Origin: Vitis vinifera
Lineage: Eukaryota > Streptophyta > Magnoliopsida > Vitales > Vitaceae
NCBI RefSeq assembly: GCF_030704535.1
Contig: NC_081819.1
Span: 20,618,001-20,682,000 of the forward strand
DNA: 64,000 bases
Direction of reading: 5' to 3'
Positions 1 to 12,047 of this stretch are shown one piece after another (position 1 is the first letter of the stretch; the number at the start of each line of letters is the position of its first letter). A program made the position numbers and the translations under genes. Under the pieces are notes generated by a model. It made no database searches and was not told where the DNA came from. It saw only the letters and a list, made by a program, of their open reading frames with translations.

Positions 1-3000
1 CGTTTTAATTTTAATTTTTTAAAGGAACCTTTTAAATTAATTAATACCTTTATTTTATCAAATTTATAAGATTATAATGTAATTTTATAACTTTTAAGGT
101 TGACAATTGTAGAGGGACAATTTCGGTGGGTTAGTCTTATTTGACCAGAGCCTAACTCGATGTTTGGACGGATTGCATAATCATTTTTTATATTCAAATC
201 GGGATCCAAGTTTTGTAAAATCGAAGCCTAATTTGAATTTAAGTTAATATTTTTATAATATTTATTGTCCTTTATAATAATATATATATTTTTAATTTTT
301 TAAAATTATTAAATAATAAATTTATTTTTACCTTTTTATTATTATCTTATTTATTATTTAAATTTTGATATAAATATATAATTTTTTTTTTAAAAAAAAA
401 TATTATAAATGAATTTTGAATCCAATGCGAGACTAATCTAACCAATATCTCTAAAGTTGGAGTGAACGTTGGTTTAGGGTTGTTTCTTCATCTTTTACTT
501 ACGTGGCAGCCCCTAAGTGGATATTGCAGGAGCAGAGCGGTGCTGGCATGCACGAGCAATAATTGAGTTGCGTGATCAGCGGCGATGAGCGAGATCTAGA
601 ATAACAAACGAGGCGGTGAGGTGTGGTGGGCCCGAACCTTCACTTCATTGTAGGCCCAGACAGCACTGTGGGCCCAACCAACATGGGCTTTGCTTTCTCT
701 GAGTATGGCACCTGTCTCCTTGAAGAGGGAAGTGACTTTCCTTTTTTGTCGGTTGCTTGGAAAAATATCAAAACCTGTTTGCTTTTCTTTTTCCTCTCTT
801 AAATTAACATATTTTTATTATTATTTATGTATGGATCAGTGTCACTTGTAACCCATCATGAAGAATGTGTTTTATTAATGATTTTAAGGACATTTTTAAA
901 TTTCTTTTAACACAAAGAATAATAAAAAAATTTAAGACTAAAAAACTTTTCTAAAATCACTATCAAATAAACTATAAAAGTGTATAAATCACTATCAAAC
1001 AGATTGTAAAAATGCATTCAAAAATGATTCTACAAAACGTTTATAATATTTCTAATACTTAGAATGATAAAAATTTTCAAATATTATAAATATTAAAAGT
1101 GTTTTTTATAATCATTGCTAAATGGGTTCTAAGAATCATTTGATATTGATTATAGAAAACGTTTTTAGTATTTTTAACATTTGAAAATTTATATATTTCA
1201 AATATTAAAAGGACTAGAAACACTCCTATAATTATTATCAAATAGATTCTAAGTATATTTGTCTTGGATTTTACTAAATACACTTCCTAATTGATTTGAA
1301 ATTTCTTTAAGGGTTAAATACACTTATGCTCCTAGTTATAAAATCTTTGAAGATATTGTTCTTTTTGTATTTTAATTTGAACACGAATTTGAATTTGGAT
1401 AGTATCAATTTTTGAAGTGAAAATTTTCAAATGCTTTTGAAATATGATTGATTTTTAATTTTAAATAGATGATCATGTAAGTGTTAGTTATTCTCACATG
1501 TAACTTCAAATTTAGACGACACTTTTTTTTTTCATTTCAATCTTGTTCTTCGTTTAATAAGTTTAGAAGACAAAACATTGATTTTTAAATATAAAGAGTA
1601 AAATACATCAAATGTTGATGGGTAAAATGTGTTGAACCTTTTTAGAAAATACTTTGAGAGAGAATGCAAATGAATATGGTAAGGGAGGTATTTGATGAAG
1701 TTTTAAATTTGGTTTATTTAGTAAAAATCCCGATGAAATTAACTCTTTGTTTTTAAATTTATTTTTGGATTTTTTTTTAAATGAAAACAAGTTAAATTTG
1801 TAATACAACATAGACGAGTCATATTTTTTTATAAATCTTTATTCAAATTTTTAGAAAAGCTGAAACATATTTAGATTTTTTTTTTCTTTTAAGAGAAAAA
1901 ACAAACAACTTGTAAATTGTTTTTTGTTTTTTTTGTTTTTAATTCAACTAATGAAATAATTTTAAAAAATATAATATAAAGGTTTTTTTTTAGATTTAAT
2001 AAAGAACTTTTTCCTTTTTAGAAGTTAATCCAAATAAGGTTTAAAAACAACTCCAAATAGCATCTATATTTTTCTAATGGTTGATTATTTTTTTAAAATA
2101 ATGGCACTTATAAATAAAAATATATGAATTTTATTTTCTTCTTGAAAATAAAATTTCTAAAATTTTGGACAATCAACTTTTTTAATGGGCAATGAGTGGT
2201 AGTTTTCCTCCCATTATAAGAACAAATGGACCACATACAAGTAGCACACATGATGGTTCATGCACGTTCACAAGGGACCATATGATCCAGATGTGCCCTC
2301 CCATCTTCTTTTGTCTGTTATATATATGACTAAATAAGTCAACTCAAATACGATACAAATTACGGTATATTTATTAAATACGTAATACGCTTGTGTAACC
2401 TATTTAATAATCATCTTAAGTTTTCTTTGAGTTAATGTGACTAATTTCTTAACTTGATGATTTAATTTACTTATTTTAAAAAATAAAATTTTAAATGAGT
2501 TATATGTTAAGGAAGTTATAGTTGTAGTTTGTTAACCAACATGGCTTTAGATTAAATTTATATTATTTAAGTTAGATTAAAAAAGACAAAAGTGTTTTAT
2601 TGAATAAGTTATGTAAGTAGAAAAAAATTTGATTCAAATATGATTACACTCTGTGTAAATTCAAAAAAATATGTTAAGGTTCAAGTCATGTTGATAAATT
2701 GAATCAAATTTTGTCCTTTTTATTTGAAACGTTCTAAATTTTTATAAGATCATTTATTCATGATAAATAATAATAAAAACAATTTTCATTTTAAAAATAT
2801 TTGCAATAATTGATTTTTATATATGATCACGATTGATAAATAGATGGTTGTAAGTAAATTCCTTGTTGATATTAAAAAAAATAAAACATAACATTTAAAT
2901 CTTGATTTAATAAGACCATGAGTTTGGATTGTTAGAAAGTTTTAAAATGATTAATTTTAAAAATAATTAATTAATTTTTAAATAAAATGATAAATTATAT

Positions 3001-4449
3001 TAAAATGGTATATGAAAATTTTATTAATTAGTTTTCAGATAAAATAATTAATTATTTTTTAGATACAATGACTGAAAAGCCCTCTAGGATGTGATGTGAA
3101 ATGTCGTGAAGGGTTAGTTATTAAAAAAAACGGAGGATTTGAACGTACGATTCCATGAGTCATGGCAATAACGGTGGAAAATATCTATAGAAGGAAGTCA
3201 CAACTCACAAGATAAGGGCCCACAACTCACAAGATAAGGCCCCATGCAAAAGGTCACGTGGAGTGACCAATGCCATTGCAAAAGAGCATGATTTTTTATT
3301 TTTTTTTTGTATTTTCACCCATTTTTTGGCTTTTTTATTTTTGTATTTTATTCATTTATGGATATAATATTTATAAATGAGAACATGAGAATTCCATGAA
3401 TGTAGTTTCAAAGGGAGAGATAGGATTGATTGGGTGAATCATGGAAAATTTTATTGGATTCATTATTATTATTATAAAAGAGGAAATTTTGATTTATTAA
3501 AATTTTATTAATATAATATTGTAGTCAAATAAAATTTTAATAACTACATTAATAATAATTTTAAATTTATTTCTTGGTTTTCAATTATTTTCTTTATTTT
3601 ATATGATTTGATTAAATGAAAATTTTCACATATGCAAGTGTCATGCAGCCAAAATACATTATTGACTATTGTTAAATTAATTATATTTCTAATTAACATA
3701 TAGTTTAACTCAATGATTATTAATAGGTCATTCAATATTTATGAAGATGATAGTATGTATTTAATATTACTCATTGGATTTATATGCAATTATTCATCTA
3801 TTACCAAAGTATGCTTTTGAGTTGATTGTTAAGTTTTGTTGGATTGGTTTTAAGATGTGAAAGGCTATTATTTAAATTAAATAAGTGTTTTAATACAGTA
3901 TTTTAATAGATGCGGCTTTGGCATTTTGAGAAAAACTTATCATACTTGAATTTCTAAGTCCAAGTAAATGACATCGGAATCTTTGTCTATGAGATTTTAC
4001 TCCTTTCAACTCCATCTAATTTGATTAGATCTCTATTTTGGAGCTTAGTTTAAATTTTGGACACAAGGTTTAAGGATAAAAGATGAAGTAGTCTATTTTT
4101 GGGTTATGGGAGGACAGTACGAACCTCACATGGGAGTTTTGTGATGAATGTTTCATTTTGATTTTTAAATTATGAATCTCGATGCAAAAATCACAATAAT
4201 GGACTCACTTGGAGGATTAGACGAGCAAATAGGGTGATATCAAAGAACATGCATGCATCAAGGTTCATAACCTTTTGAGGAAGAATTTACAAATGAGACC
4301 TCTTTGACTTTCAAACAAGGATGACTATGGTTGTATTAAAAAAACTTTCAATATAATTTATTTTTCGTGAAAATATTTTAATTAACTTTATATTTTCATA
4401 TTTAATGAAATATAAATAGTATTTATTGGTGTAAGGAGTTTTGTAGGTT
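1..4449. other. AT-rich intergenic spacer, no gene seen
   Basis: No coding region is convincing here; the open frames are short, AT-driven and have no recognisable domain. A GC-richer island at about 480-760 carries four GGCCCA/TGGGCY motifs (near 626, 652, 668 and 684) and an ACGTGGC G-box-like word near 501. This is the kind of sequence found in promoters of housekeeping plant genes, so it could belong to a gene off the left edge. A short direct repeat of about 20 bp lies at 3197-3238. The segment 900-1260 has repeated words such as 'atcaaatagattctaa', typical of decayed MITE ends. Confidence 0.6.
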
Positions 4450-4858
4450 TGTGATGTTCCACATCGGATAGGGGAGAATGTTCCTGACTCTATATATGTA
4501 GAGACTCCTCTTAACCAAGTAGACGCGTTTTAAAGTCGTGAGGGCTCTCTTGGGCCCAAAGCGGACAATATCTAAATGGTTGAGTGCGGGTCGTTACAAA
4601 TGGTATCAGAGCCGATCCTCGACCCCGGTGTGGGGGTTTGTTTGGCTCTGTAAGGGGTGTTTGTTTGTTTGGCCACAACGAGGATGTTGTGTCTGTATGG
4701 GGGGATATTTGTGATGTTTCACATCAGATAGGGGAGAATGTTTCTGGCGCTATATATGTAGAGGCTCCTCTTAACCAAGTAGACGCTTTTTAAAGCCGTG
4801 AGGGCTCTCTTGGGCCCAAAGCGGACAATATCTAAATGGTTGGGTGCGGGTCATTACA
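4450..4858 (+). mobile_element. TRIM: short LTR retroelement with no coding region
   Basis: Two direct repeats of 149 bp, 4450-4598 and 4710-4858, each begin TG and end CA and act as LTRs. Just inside the left LTR is a primer-binding site (4601-4613, TGGTATCAGAGCC) matching the 3' end of plant initiator Met-tRNA. A purine-rich tract (near 4696-4706) precedes the right LTR. The element is flanked by a 5-bp target duplication AGGTT (4445-4449 and 4859-4863). The internal part is only about 110 bp with no gag or pol, which defines a terminal-repeat retrotransposon in miniature. By structure it looks whole. The LTRs differ at roughly 7% of sites by eye, suggesting insertion some millions of years ago. 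Confidence 0.9.
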
Positions 4859-4863
4859 AGGTT

Positions 4864-7800
4864 GGTAGATGGTCAAGCCTAAAATCATCCTAACCTTTGC
4901 TTAGTGAGCAAATGACAACTTGCTTTGTGGGAATGAGCTTTTGCCCTTTCTATAATCAAGTTATTTTAAGGACGCCTAATAATGCATAAAACAATTGGCT
5001 CAGGGTTGGAAGTTCAATCTTAGCAACAAGTGTGGAGTGTAAAGTTGAGTATGGGTGATGAATTAGGGTTGAAAGGGTGACAAATATGATTGCTTTCTTC
5101 CAAGGCTTAAGTGCTCTCATCTAGTCGTCATTGACCTAACCATGGGTGATTTACCATAGTTAGGTTAACATACATTTAGTTGGCTTACAGTAATAAAGTT
5201 TAGATACCATTTATTAGTAAACTCTTGATCTCCTAGGCGACATATGGGCTATCATGCCTTAGTTATTATTAGTTGATTAGGGATGCCCAAATAGTGTTTG
5301 ATGGACAATCAGAAATGCTCCATACTAATGGGATAAGTCAACATCCACATGCCCGTAGTTGTGCCAACTTTTAGAGTGAACCTACTTGAGTTAAAGGATT
5401 TAAGTAGCCTTGTAGTTGTGGATTTTTACATAAGGCCATATAATACTCAATCAAGTTGATAGCTCTGGTTGTGCATCAATGTTCAGGCTTGCTGTTATGG
5501 GCTTTTTTATAGACTAAATGTTTGTAGATTCATAGTGTTTGGGGAATGATAACTCTTGCTTGTCCATAACGGTGTTGGCCTTAAGGTCTTTGTGGATTTT
5601 TTTAGGGTTTAGATTTGTCTAGGAGGACCCATTGCTTCAATGCTGCCATTCTCGACCATATGGTGCATGAGAGGTTAAATGATGCTTGGACTTTCTGTAC
5701 ACCTATGGATGGGAAGTTGGTTCAACTTAAGAAGGAATGAGGAGAAAGCATGGGACTTCTAAAAATTGAATTTTGAATGTAAGACATGTGGCAACATAGG
5801 GTTTGGCACCACCATGCATCACATTAAGTAGTTGTGCATCGATGGGTCGAGGTTGACGTCAAATGGTGGCTACATAATCCCCAATCTACCTTCATTTATA
5901 AATAGCTAATCTTTCCTTACAATGCCACATTTTACCTTTTTTCAAGCTTGCCATCATTTTTTTCTTTCAACCGTTATTCTATTTATTGCTACCATCTTTG
6001 GTGTTACTTAGACTATTTTTTATTTTTATTTTTGGCTCTACTCCTTGTTCTCTTATGTAGGTCTACATGGGCATTAGTGACCTTGATCAGTGCCTCAATT
6101 ATTTGCATGACAAACCAAGTGCTACTAACTCAATCCAAGCTTATGAACCTCACTATGGTGGAAGTAAAAAAGATAACAATAACTACAAAGCTCTAGATGG
6201 TGAAAAAAGTGGTTAATTGAATGAAGCCTTAGCCATGCAAGAGGTGGCAGTCCTTAGAGATCCACTTGTCCTATCCAATAAGGATAACTTGTAGTGTATT
6301 AAATGCCCACCGGTTAGATAGGTAATTGATCAAGTTATTGATTAGAGCCTTTAGAAAATATCCATGACAGCTAGTTTGCTTCAAATGCATGTATAAAGGC
6401 CTTTTAACTATCATTGTTGTTCTTCTAAGAACCTAATATTGATTATCGTTCATGGGGAGAATGTTTTTTTAGTATACCATTGTTCAAAATCTTGCATTTT
6501 TAATTAGTCCACTTCAATTTTAATTTTGTTTATATCCCTTAAGCCAAATTGTAAAACTAGGAATTTGTTTCACTAAATTGTTTTCATTCTTGTGAGGAAA
6601 AATCTTCAACAAATTTTCTATGAGGAAAAAATTATGTGTGGGGTATTACTTAAGGGTTCTCAAGTGTACAATATCACTTGAAAATTGTAAAGGTCTTTTG
6701 AACTACAATCTAAGTGTAAAATGTTTGGAGGCTCTGGCTTGAAAGACCTCGTTGATAGTGAAACATTCACTTTGTTGGACCTTGAGTAAAGTGGATATAG
6801 GCCGGGACTAGGTTGAACTACTATAAAACTTGGCATTTAGATTTTCTTTTCCCTTCTTTATTTATTTTAAGCAAATTTTCTTTTATTGTTTTATATGATA
6901 TTATTGCTTAAGTTATCTCTTTGCATTCATAATTGATAAATTTGTAAAAATTAACCATCACCCAATTCAAATACCATAAGTTGATTAGGTCATAACATAA
7001 TGTCATCTCTTGTTCTTTTTCTTTGTGGGGAATCTTCAATGCTCAAGATCAATACGTTCTCTCCTTCAACCTTGATGATTCAACCATAAGAGACACTATG
7101 TCAGCGTGGGAGCTCTCATATGATATTTGTCGAGACTTAGCCCTTCAAGATGTGACTTGATTTATAGATAGTGCTAAAATCCCACAACTCAATGACCCAT
7201 TTTACTAATTGCTTAGATAGCTTTAACTTATAAAGTGTTTCTCGGATTGCCTAGGAGTGCTCAAATTTGATTTGGATTTATCTTAATCTCTCGTCACATT
7301 ATTAAGTGGCTAAAAACTTACCTAAATGTCACAAATGCATACTAATAAAGATTGAGTACCATGTAAATCTAGATTTCTAAAACGTCATGAAAGAGATTCC
7401 AACACATGCCATTGGAACTTCCCTAAATGGGAATGCATGTACAAGATTATTTTTCTTCTAATGGGAAAGCTCGATTCCCAAAAAAACTCAAAGCAATAGT
7501 AAGTGTTAGAAAAAATCATCAATTAAACAATGAATACAAACACAACTCTTTACCAAACAAAAGTAAACGAAATTCGGATATTTGTCCCCATAAGGGCATT
7601 TTGGACTTTTCTCCCAAAAATAAATTAAAATTATTGGTTGATATCTTTCCATAAAGATTGTACATTAGAGTACACCCCACTATGCTATACACGTACCTCA
7701 AATGTGTCATTTGTCAGTCAACTTATTCGTCTTATTGCACTTTTGTCAAAAAGTTTATAGATTCTCTATCTTTTGTTTTATTTTAGAAATATTACGATTT

Positions 7801-8430
7801 ACGAATGAGCAAAAATTAATGTATAGAGAGAATTTTGAAAATTTAGTGTTTAAAATGTAAAAAAAATTAGACTGAATTTTTTAAGGAGTTAAAAGTTATT
7901 TTTTAAAATAATTAAATTATTTATAATTAAAAAAATTGGAGAAAAATTGCTTCCGACAAAAATCTTGATTTAATAAAAAATTATTATATTTTTTAATAAA
8001 GTTTTTGTAATTCTTTAAAAATTATGATTTTAATTTCAAATTAAAGTAAAATAAAAATATTTGGATTTGTTTGATAATTAGAAAATAATTTTTAATGTTA
8101 TTTTTTAGAAAATATTTATATTATTTTTACAATTTTAACACCTTGAAGAAAAAGAAGTGAGAAAATTAATTTTCATATTTTTAAATAAGATTTTATTTTT
8201 AAAAATTATTATTATTTTTAAAATTGACAACCATTTTTTACATTTATTTGATATATTTTAAAGAAATAGCATTATATTTTTAAATATTTTATTTAGATAA
8301 ATAATATAAATTGGGCCCCACTGCGTAGTGACTAGTGGGGTCGTAATTATTTTCTTTCATTCTATTTATTAAAAGTTCAATATTCACACCTTTAACCGCT
8401 TTTTCTCTCTCCTTTCTCTCACCCTCGCTT
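4864..8430. other. Intergenic spacer with decayed repeat sequence
   Basis: I see no gene. The stretch 4864-7700 is less AT-rich than its surroundings and reads like old repeat sequence with no long open frame. A segment near 6760-6850 recalls the 'ACTATAAAA' promoter-proximal part of plant LTRs, but no ends, primer-binding site or partner repeat can be shown. From 7740 on the sequence is AT-rich. At 8314-8340 a near-palindrome (CCCCACT...AGTGGGG) lies upstream of the aspartyl protease promoter. Confidence 0.5.
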
Positions 8431-8433
8431 TTA

Positions 8434-8441
8434 TTTATATA
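8434..8441 (+). promoter_or_regulatory. TATA box of the aspartyl protease gene
   Basis: The word TTTATATA sits 46 bp upstream of the start codon in a CT-rich tract (8400-8486). This is the usual arrangement of a plant core promoter with a Y patch. It implies a very short 5' leader. The call rests on sequence and spacing only. Confidence 0.55.
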
Positions 8442-8486
8442 CTGTCTCATCTCTGCTACCTCTTCAGTGTTTTTTCTCTCTCTACC

Positions 8487-9956
8487 ATGGAAGGAAAAGC
8501 AAAAGCAAAAGCAGAAGCACTTGCTATCCTCTTTTCCTTCCTCTTACTCTCTTTCTTCTCCTTCACCGGTGCCGATAAGCCTCTTGAATACCAGTCTCTG
8601 GTTGTGCGTCCACTTGGTGAAAATCCAACCACTAAGTCTCAACTTTCATGGACCGAAACAGAGACCCAAATCAGTACCCTGCCGGTGTCGGAGACGGACC
8701 CCACCATGACTATGCATCTCGAACACAGGGATGTTCTGGCTTTCAACGCCACCCCAGAAGCCCTCTTCAACCTCAGGCTCCAGAGGGACGCATTTCGGGT
8801 TGAGGCCTTGTCGAAAATGGCGGCCGCAGCCGGAGGCAGGCGTGCCGGACGAAACGGGACTCATGCCCAGGGCGGGGGTTTTAGCAGCTCCGTGACGTCG
8901 GGGCTCGCTCAGGGCAGCGGCGAGTACTTCACGCGGTTGGGTGTTGGGACTCCTCCGAAGTACGTGTACATGGTGTTGGATACCGGATCGGATGTCGTGT
9001 GGATCCAGTGTGCCCCGTGCCGGAAATGTTATTCTCAGACTGATCCTGTCTTCGATCCGAAGAAATCTGGGTCGTTTTCGAGTATCTCGTGTAGGTCGCC
9101 GCTGTGTCTCCGGCTTGACTCGCCCGGCTGCAACTCGAGGCAGTCGTGTCTGTACCAGGTTGCGTATGGTGATGGGTCGTTCACATTTGGTGAGTTCTCC
9201 ACTGAAACGCTCACCTTTCGCGGAACTAGAGTGCCGAAGGTGGCTCTCGGCTGCGGCCACGACAACGAGGGCTTATTCGTGGGTGCCGCCGGTTTGTTGG
9301 GTCTCGGCCGTGGGAGACTCTCGTTCCCCACCCAAACCGGTCTCCGGTTCGGCCGGAAGTTTTCATACTGCTTGGTGGACAGGTCAGCCTCGTCTAAACC
9401 GTCCTCCGTTGTGTTCGGACAGTCCGCCGTTTCGCGAACCGCTGTCTTCACTCCTTTAATCACAAACCCTAAACTCGACACCTTCTACTACCTCGAACTC
9501 ACCGGAATCAGTGTCGGCGGCGCCAGAGTTGCGGGCATCACCGCCTCTCTCTTCAAGCTAGACACCGCCGGAAACGGCGGGGTCATCATCGACTCCGGCA
9601 CCTCCGTCACCCGCCTCACCCGGCGAGCTTACGTAAGCCTCCGCGACGCCTTCCGGGCCGGAGCAGCGGACTTGAAACGGGCGCCAGACTACTCACTCTT
9701 CGATACCTGCTTTGATTTGTCGGGGAAGACGGAGGTGAAGGTGCCGACAGTGGTAATGCACTTCCGCGGAGCTGACGTGTCGCTTCCAGCGACGAACTAT
9801 CTGATTCCCGTCGACACTAACGGCGTCTTCTGCTTCGCCTTCGCCGGAACCATGAGCGGCCTGTCCATCATAGGGAACATCCAGCAACAAGGGTTCCGGG
9901 TTGTCTTCGACGTGGCGGCTTCACGGATCGGGTTCGCTGCCCGCGGCTGCGCCTGA
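8487..9956 (+). CDS. Pepsin-like aspartyl protease (A1 family), intronless
   Basis: Encodes 489 aa, the usual size for the intronless plant A1B group that includes At3g61820 and ASPG1-type proteases. Residues 1-29 form a signal peptide with a hydrophobic core, so the protein enters the secretory pathway. A prosegment with a conserved HLEHRD motif near 77-82 follows. The N-terminal TAXi domain starts near 147, with the first catalytic motif DTGSD at 165-169. The second catalytic motif, DSGTS, is at 369-373. The Cys-rich stretch at 175-221 is typical of nepenthesin-like enzymes. The protein ends in the family motif 'SIIGNIQQQGF' (460-470). Both catalytic aspartates are present, so activity is expected; the substrate is unknown. 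The start ATG at 8487 has a good context (accATGg). Codons are GC-rich compared with the flanks, which produces several long antisense open frames that I regard as shadows. Confidence 0.95.
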   Translation: MEGKAKAKAEALAILFSFLLLSFFSFTGADKPLEYQSLVVRPLGENPTTKSQLSWTETETQISTLPVSETDPTMTMHLEHRDVLAFNATPEALFNLRLQRDAFRVEALSKMAAAAGGRRAGRNGTHAQGGGFSSSVTSGLAQGSGEYFTRLGVGTPPKYVYMVLDTGSDVVWIQCAPCRKCYSQTDPVFDPKKSGSFSSISCRSPLCLRLDSPGCNSRQSCLYQVAYGDGSFTFGEFSTETLTFRGTRVPKVALGCGHDNEGLFVGAAGLLGLGRGRLSFPTQTGLRFGRKFSYCLVDRSASSKPSSVVFGQSAVSRTAVFTPLITNPKLDTFYYLELTGISVGGARVAGITASLFKLDTAGNGGVIIDSGTSVTRLTRRAYVSLRDAFRAGAADLKRAPDYSLFDTCFDLSGKTEVKVPTVVMHFRGADVSLPATNYLIPVDTNGVFCFAFAGTMSGLSIIGNIQQQGFRVVFDVAASRIGFAARGCA

Positions 9957-11890
9957 ACCGGGTCAGGCCATGGAGGGTCAAATCTCTTTCTTACCCTCTT
10001 CTCCTTTTTTTTTTTTTTTAAGTTTTTCTTTAAGTTTCAATTTTAACCTAAGCAGCAAAAAGAGAGAAAGAGAGGAAGTAGGGTTTGGAATGGAAGCGGA
10101 ACGTGCCTCGCACGTGTGGGTTATATATATTATGTAAGTGTAATACAGGGGTAATTTGGTCAAATACAAAATTGAGTTTACCTCTATCTTCTAGTCGTGA
10201 TTGTGAATGATGAGATTATATAAATTTATTGTGGTTTGGAAGATGAGGTTGAAAAATGATATTTATAGGTGGAAACCTAGTGGTATTTAATCATCAATCT
10301 TGTCTACCCAATTACCATTAAGTATTGGATAGCTAATTACCAAAAATAAAATTAAATTCTTTCATCAATTATAATCCTAAATCGGTATAAAAAAATTACT
10401 TATGTGACTACTTCGAGGGTAAACTAGACATTTCCAAATATTATACAAAATATTGGTAATTTATAGGTCTTTTTTAATATATATATTTCGATAAAATAAT
10501 ATAGGAAATTGAAATGAATATTTTGTTTTTTATTTTTTTTATAAATGGAGATAAGTTTGGTGATTTCATTTTTAATGTTTAATCAACATTGGGAATGATT
10601 ATTTGTTTTTATTTTAATATTTGATAATAATAGTAATAAAAAAAATGATAATAATATCTTTATATATAGTTTAAAATATTATTTTTATTTTTATTTTTAA
10701 AAATATAAATTTTGAGAATTTTTTTTTTTACTAAATAATAAGACTAACCATTATAATTTTATTATGAGACTTGTTGAATGAAATTTAAGGGTAAAATAGT
10801 AATTTTAGATTTATTATAAAATAAATGAATCAAAATATCACAAATTTGTGATGTAGCATTGGATTTTTTAAATCATTTTTTATTTCATTTCTATGTTAAT
10901 CCAATTTATCCAAACATGGCATAGGAACAAGGAATGAAAGAAATGAAATATCTATTATCACGTAAAAAAATACCCCTATTTTATATTTAAGTTTTTAAAT
11001 AAAATTTTATTCTAAAAAGTAATTAAAAACTAATTCTTAAAATATTACCAAATAGATGTTGCATTCTTTTATTTGATAAGAAAGTAAAAATAAATCTAAA
11101 CATATAAGAAAATTTAATTAGAATCAAATATAATTTTTATTTTAATTTCAAGTTCCAAGAATCCAACAGGTGGATTTTCGTGATAGAAGAGGGAGCAAAC
11201 AAGAGCCATTCGCGGCAGGCTTTGTCTTGACCAAACCAACCCCTTTTTGTCATATATGACGTCTAGATTCGTACCAACAGCTTATATGATAGCTCAAGCT
11301 CCATCAGCTACACAAGAAAAACAAAGGAACAAAGGGGTGGTGTAATTTTCTGACTTGGAAATGATTTTGAAAAACACTTTTCAAACTTCTATTATTTTAG
11401 ATTTTAGAAACAAACAAAACCTAGACATGAGACACATGGCTGAGAATCAAATCTCACGAGTCACAACCACCAGCATAAATGGAGAGAAAGCCCATGCTTA
11501 GTAATGGTAATACTACATCCCCAGGATGGTCAGGACTCAGGAGGAGGCACATGGCAGCAAGTCAAAAATGGTGGCCACCAAATCCTTCCCATTATTACAA
11601 CACCTAACAGCAGAGGTGAGTGGGCTTTTTTCAAAAGCTGTAACTGCTGTCACTTTATCCATGAGTCCCAAAGAAAGATTTCTTTTGTTTTTCCCAAAGA
11701 TTATGGTGGGTCCAAGATGCCACATCCACCCACTATAAGAAAATTCCATGAGAATACCAAACCCTAAATCCTCTCCCAACCCCATGTGACATTGACCAAA
11801 GAACATGAAACATATAAGCAATTAATTGGTCGTTGGATGATAGAACAATTGTCTAATCCTTTAGGGAGAGAGATGGATTGAAGCTTAGTA
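9957..11890. other. Intergenic spacer between the protease and UVSSA genes
   Basis: The first 200 bp probably contain the 3' UTR of the protease gene; a CACGTG word lies near 10113. From 10200 to 11150 the sequence is AT-rich with MITE-like words but no defined ends. From 11160 to 11880 it is more balanced, with no supportable gene; short frames there lack domains or codon bias. Confidence 0.5.
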
Positions 11891-11895
11891 ATTCA

Positions 11896-11965
11896 TTTGG
11901 GCTTGGTTTGACAAGGGGGTCAGCATGTGGCCCAGATTGATCATGGGCCAACCAGGCCCAAAATG
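11896..11965 (+). promoter_or_regulatory. Cluster of GGCCCA (site II/TCP-type) motifs upstream of UVSSA
   Basis: Four copies of the core TGGGCY/RGCCCA lie within 70 bp (near 11898, 11930, 11945 and 11955), about 90-150 bp before the UVSSA start codon. In plants such clusters mark promoters of constitutively expressed and proliferation-linked genes and bind TCP factors. No clear TATA box is seen, which fits a TATA-less housekeeping promoter. The function is inferred. Confidence 0.5.
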
Positions 11966-12047
11966 TACCAAGGATGAAGCTACGGAGAGCATAAACCCGA
12001 TCCAATTGACTTTGAGCACTGAGGTGTAGATTGAGAGATCGTGGACG

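Noticed and set aside
5948-6196. Hydrophobic 82-codon open frame
   Set aside because: Phe/Leu-rich translation of T-rich repeat sequence; no support as a gene.
6760-7000. Possible LTR remnant with an ACTATAAAA word
   Set aside because: No paired repeat, primer-binding site, end sequence or target duplication could be found.
8646-9481. Long minus-strand and off-frame open frames within the aspartyl protease (e.g. 204 and 148 codons)
   Set aside because: They overlap a clear, complete protease frame and arise from its GC-rich codons; none shows a domain.
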